Below the pieces are notes generated by a model that saw nothing but the letters and a program-made list of their open reading frames with translations, had not been told where the DNA came from and ran no database searches. The translations under genes were made by a program, and so were the position numbers. Positions 5,831-6,173 of a stretch of 6,173 nucleotides of DNA are shown here, piece by piece; within the stretch, counting starts at the first letter, position 1, and every line of letters starts with the position of its first letter. This DNA comes from Candidatus Parcubacteria bacterium (lineage in GTDB: Bacteria > Patescibacteriota > Minisyncoccia > Phycocordibacterales > Phycocordibacteraceae). The stretch lies in assembly GCA_027310925.1 (NCBI GenBank), contig DAICZX010000026.1, positions 1 to 6,173 of the forward strand, given 5' to 3'.

Positions 5831-5864
5831 GAAGCACGTTGCTTCTATACAGGAAGCATTTTTT
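5831..5864 (+). promoter_or_regulatory. Three-arm hairpin: possible antiterminator/terminator (attenuator)
   Basis: On the plus strand GAAGCA (5831-5836), TGCTTC (5840-5845) and GAAGCA (5853-5858) alternate. Arm 2 can pair perfectly with arm 1 (3-base loop) or with arm 3 (7-base loop). Only the second hairpin is followed at once by TTTTTT (5859-5864), as in an intrinsic terminator. The layout fits a switch in the leader of the gene starting at 5919, or a weak terminator of transcription coming from the left. No promoter in front was identified, and the stems are only 6 bp. Confidence 0.4.
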
Positions 5865-5909
5865 GTGAGAATGTAGTTACGGATACATCACATGTTATTT
5901 TAAAGGAGG

Positions 5910-5923
5910 GGCATTTCGATGAG
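5910..5923 (+). repeat. Direct repeat copy 1 (14 bp) over the start codon
   Basis: GGCATTTCGATGAG covers the RBS-to-start interval and the ATG of the right-edge gene, and recurs exactly at 5935-5948, 25 bases later. The second ATG is out of frame with the first and meets TAA after four codons, so the first start is the functional one. Confidence 0.85.
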
Positions 5924-6173
5924 TTGCGTCATAAGGCATTTCGATGAGGCGAGGTTAAAGACACAACGCGAACGCGATAAATATTACAGAGATGCCGGGG
6001 TGACAGTTATACTAGATGCATCTCGCGTGTTAAGAAACTCAGTGCAATTGAAATGTGGTTCTATGGAGGATCGGCAAAAAAAATTCTTGATAGAAAGGAT
6101 TATTTTGTTGTGTAGGGAAAGAGGAGTAAAGGACATGTTTCGAATCTCTGGATATGCCGCCGATCTCATAGTG
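5919..6173 (+). CDS. Unrecognised gene, N-terminal 85 codons (runs off the right edge)
   Basis: Open for all 85 codons to the window end with no stop. The ATG at 5919 follows a near-perfect Shine-Dalgarno (AAAGGAGGGG, 5902-5911) with about nine bases of spacing, the best RBS in the window. The product starts MSCVIRHFDEARLKTQRERD and appears soluble: a strongly charged N-terminal helix, a short hydrophobic run (GVTVILDAS, about 27-35), then mixed charged and hydrophobic segments (KKFLIERIILLCRERGVKDMF, about 54-74). I see no signal peptide, membrane segment or known catalytic motif, and do not recognise the family. It is transcribed away from thrS. The shorter minus-strand frame lying opposite has no comparable start signal. 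Function unknown; that it is a gene is fairly likely. Confidence 0.65.
   Translation, partial: MSCVIRHFDEARLKTQRERDKYYRDAGVTVILDASRVLRNSVQLKCGSMEDRQKKFLIERIILLCRERGVKDMFRISGYAADLIV
5935..5948 (+). repeat. Direct repeat copy 2 (14 bp) inside the right-edge gene
   Basis: Exact second copy of the sequence at 5910-5923, within codons 6-10 of the gene beginning at 5919. In that gene's frame it is read as RHFDE, whereas copy 1 is read across the initiation codon in another phase. Confidence 0.85.

Larger units (their letters stand above)
5670..5918. other. Divergent intergenic region between thrS and the right-edge gene
   Basis: About 250 bases that should hold promoters for both directions. I could not pair convincing -35 and -10 boxes on either strand. 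It contains an open frame for 32 residues on the minus strand (ATG at 5811 to TAA at 5713, beginning MKTKCPLDFKVRTVG) in a different frame from thrS, and the hairpin group at 5831-5864. The upstream part of the thrS frame (5670-5771) lacks any ThrRS similarity I can see. Confidence 0.5.

Noticed and set aside
5670..5880. T-box riboswitch in the thrS leader
   Set aside because: No T-box core motif or specifier-stem arrangement is visible on the minus strand, and the T tract beside the hairpins is on the other strand.
5984..6169. Minus-strand 61-codon frame at the right edge
   Set aside because: It lies opposite the plus-strand gene that has a strong Shine-Dalgarno and remains open throughout; no comparable signal exists for the minus frame.

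Overview
The window looks like bacterial chromosome from a Candidate Phyla Radiation (Patescibacteria, probably Parcubacteria-like) genome. This is an inference from three things: a multi-pass histidine kinase with an AAHQLRTPL phosphorylation box of the kind common in that group, a threonyl-tRNA synthetase reduced to catalytic core plus anticodon-binding domain, and several starts without a Shine-Dalgarno sequence. No search was run, so the taxonomic call is tentative.

Layout. 50-1660 (minus): membrane sensor histidine kinase, complete. 1661-2097: intergenic stretch with a doubtful 70-residue minus ORF, a pair of overlapping inverted repeats and a decayed fragment resembling the next gene. 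2098-2343 (plus): intact 81-residue single-pass membrane protein with a good RBS, closed by a strong terminator. 2578-3591 (minus): shikimate-dehydrogenase-like oxidoreductase, preceded by a hypothetical, possibly ASCH/PUA-fold protein at 3608-4018 (minus). The 16-base gap suggests one transcript, ending in a hairpin just past the stop. 4031-4400: an intergenic stretch with a minus-strand terminator and apparent coding debris that stays in frame behind the synthetase stop. 4401-5669 (minus): ThrRS. 5670-5918: divergent intergenic region with a small ORF and a three-arm hairpin set. 5919 to the right edge (plus): the first 85 codons of an unrecognised gene with a strong RBS.

The genes do not form one pathway. 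The kinase would sense a membrane or envelope state, with no response regulator in view. ThrRS is housekeeping. The AroE-like enzyme and its upstream partner form a two-gene unit of unknown purpose. No phage, transposase, CRISPR or tRNA gene was seen. The most unusual material is between genes: the duplicated and decayed small-gene fragment at 1985-2083, the nested inverted repeats beside it, the debris downstream of thrS, and the attenuator-like hairpins before the right-edge gene. None is proof of a new system; each is a testable local oddity.
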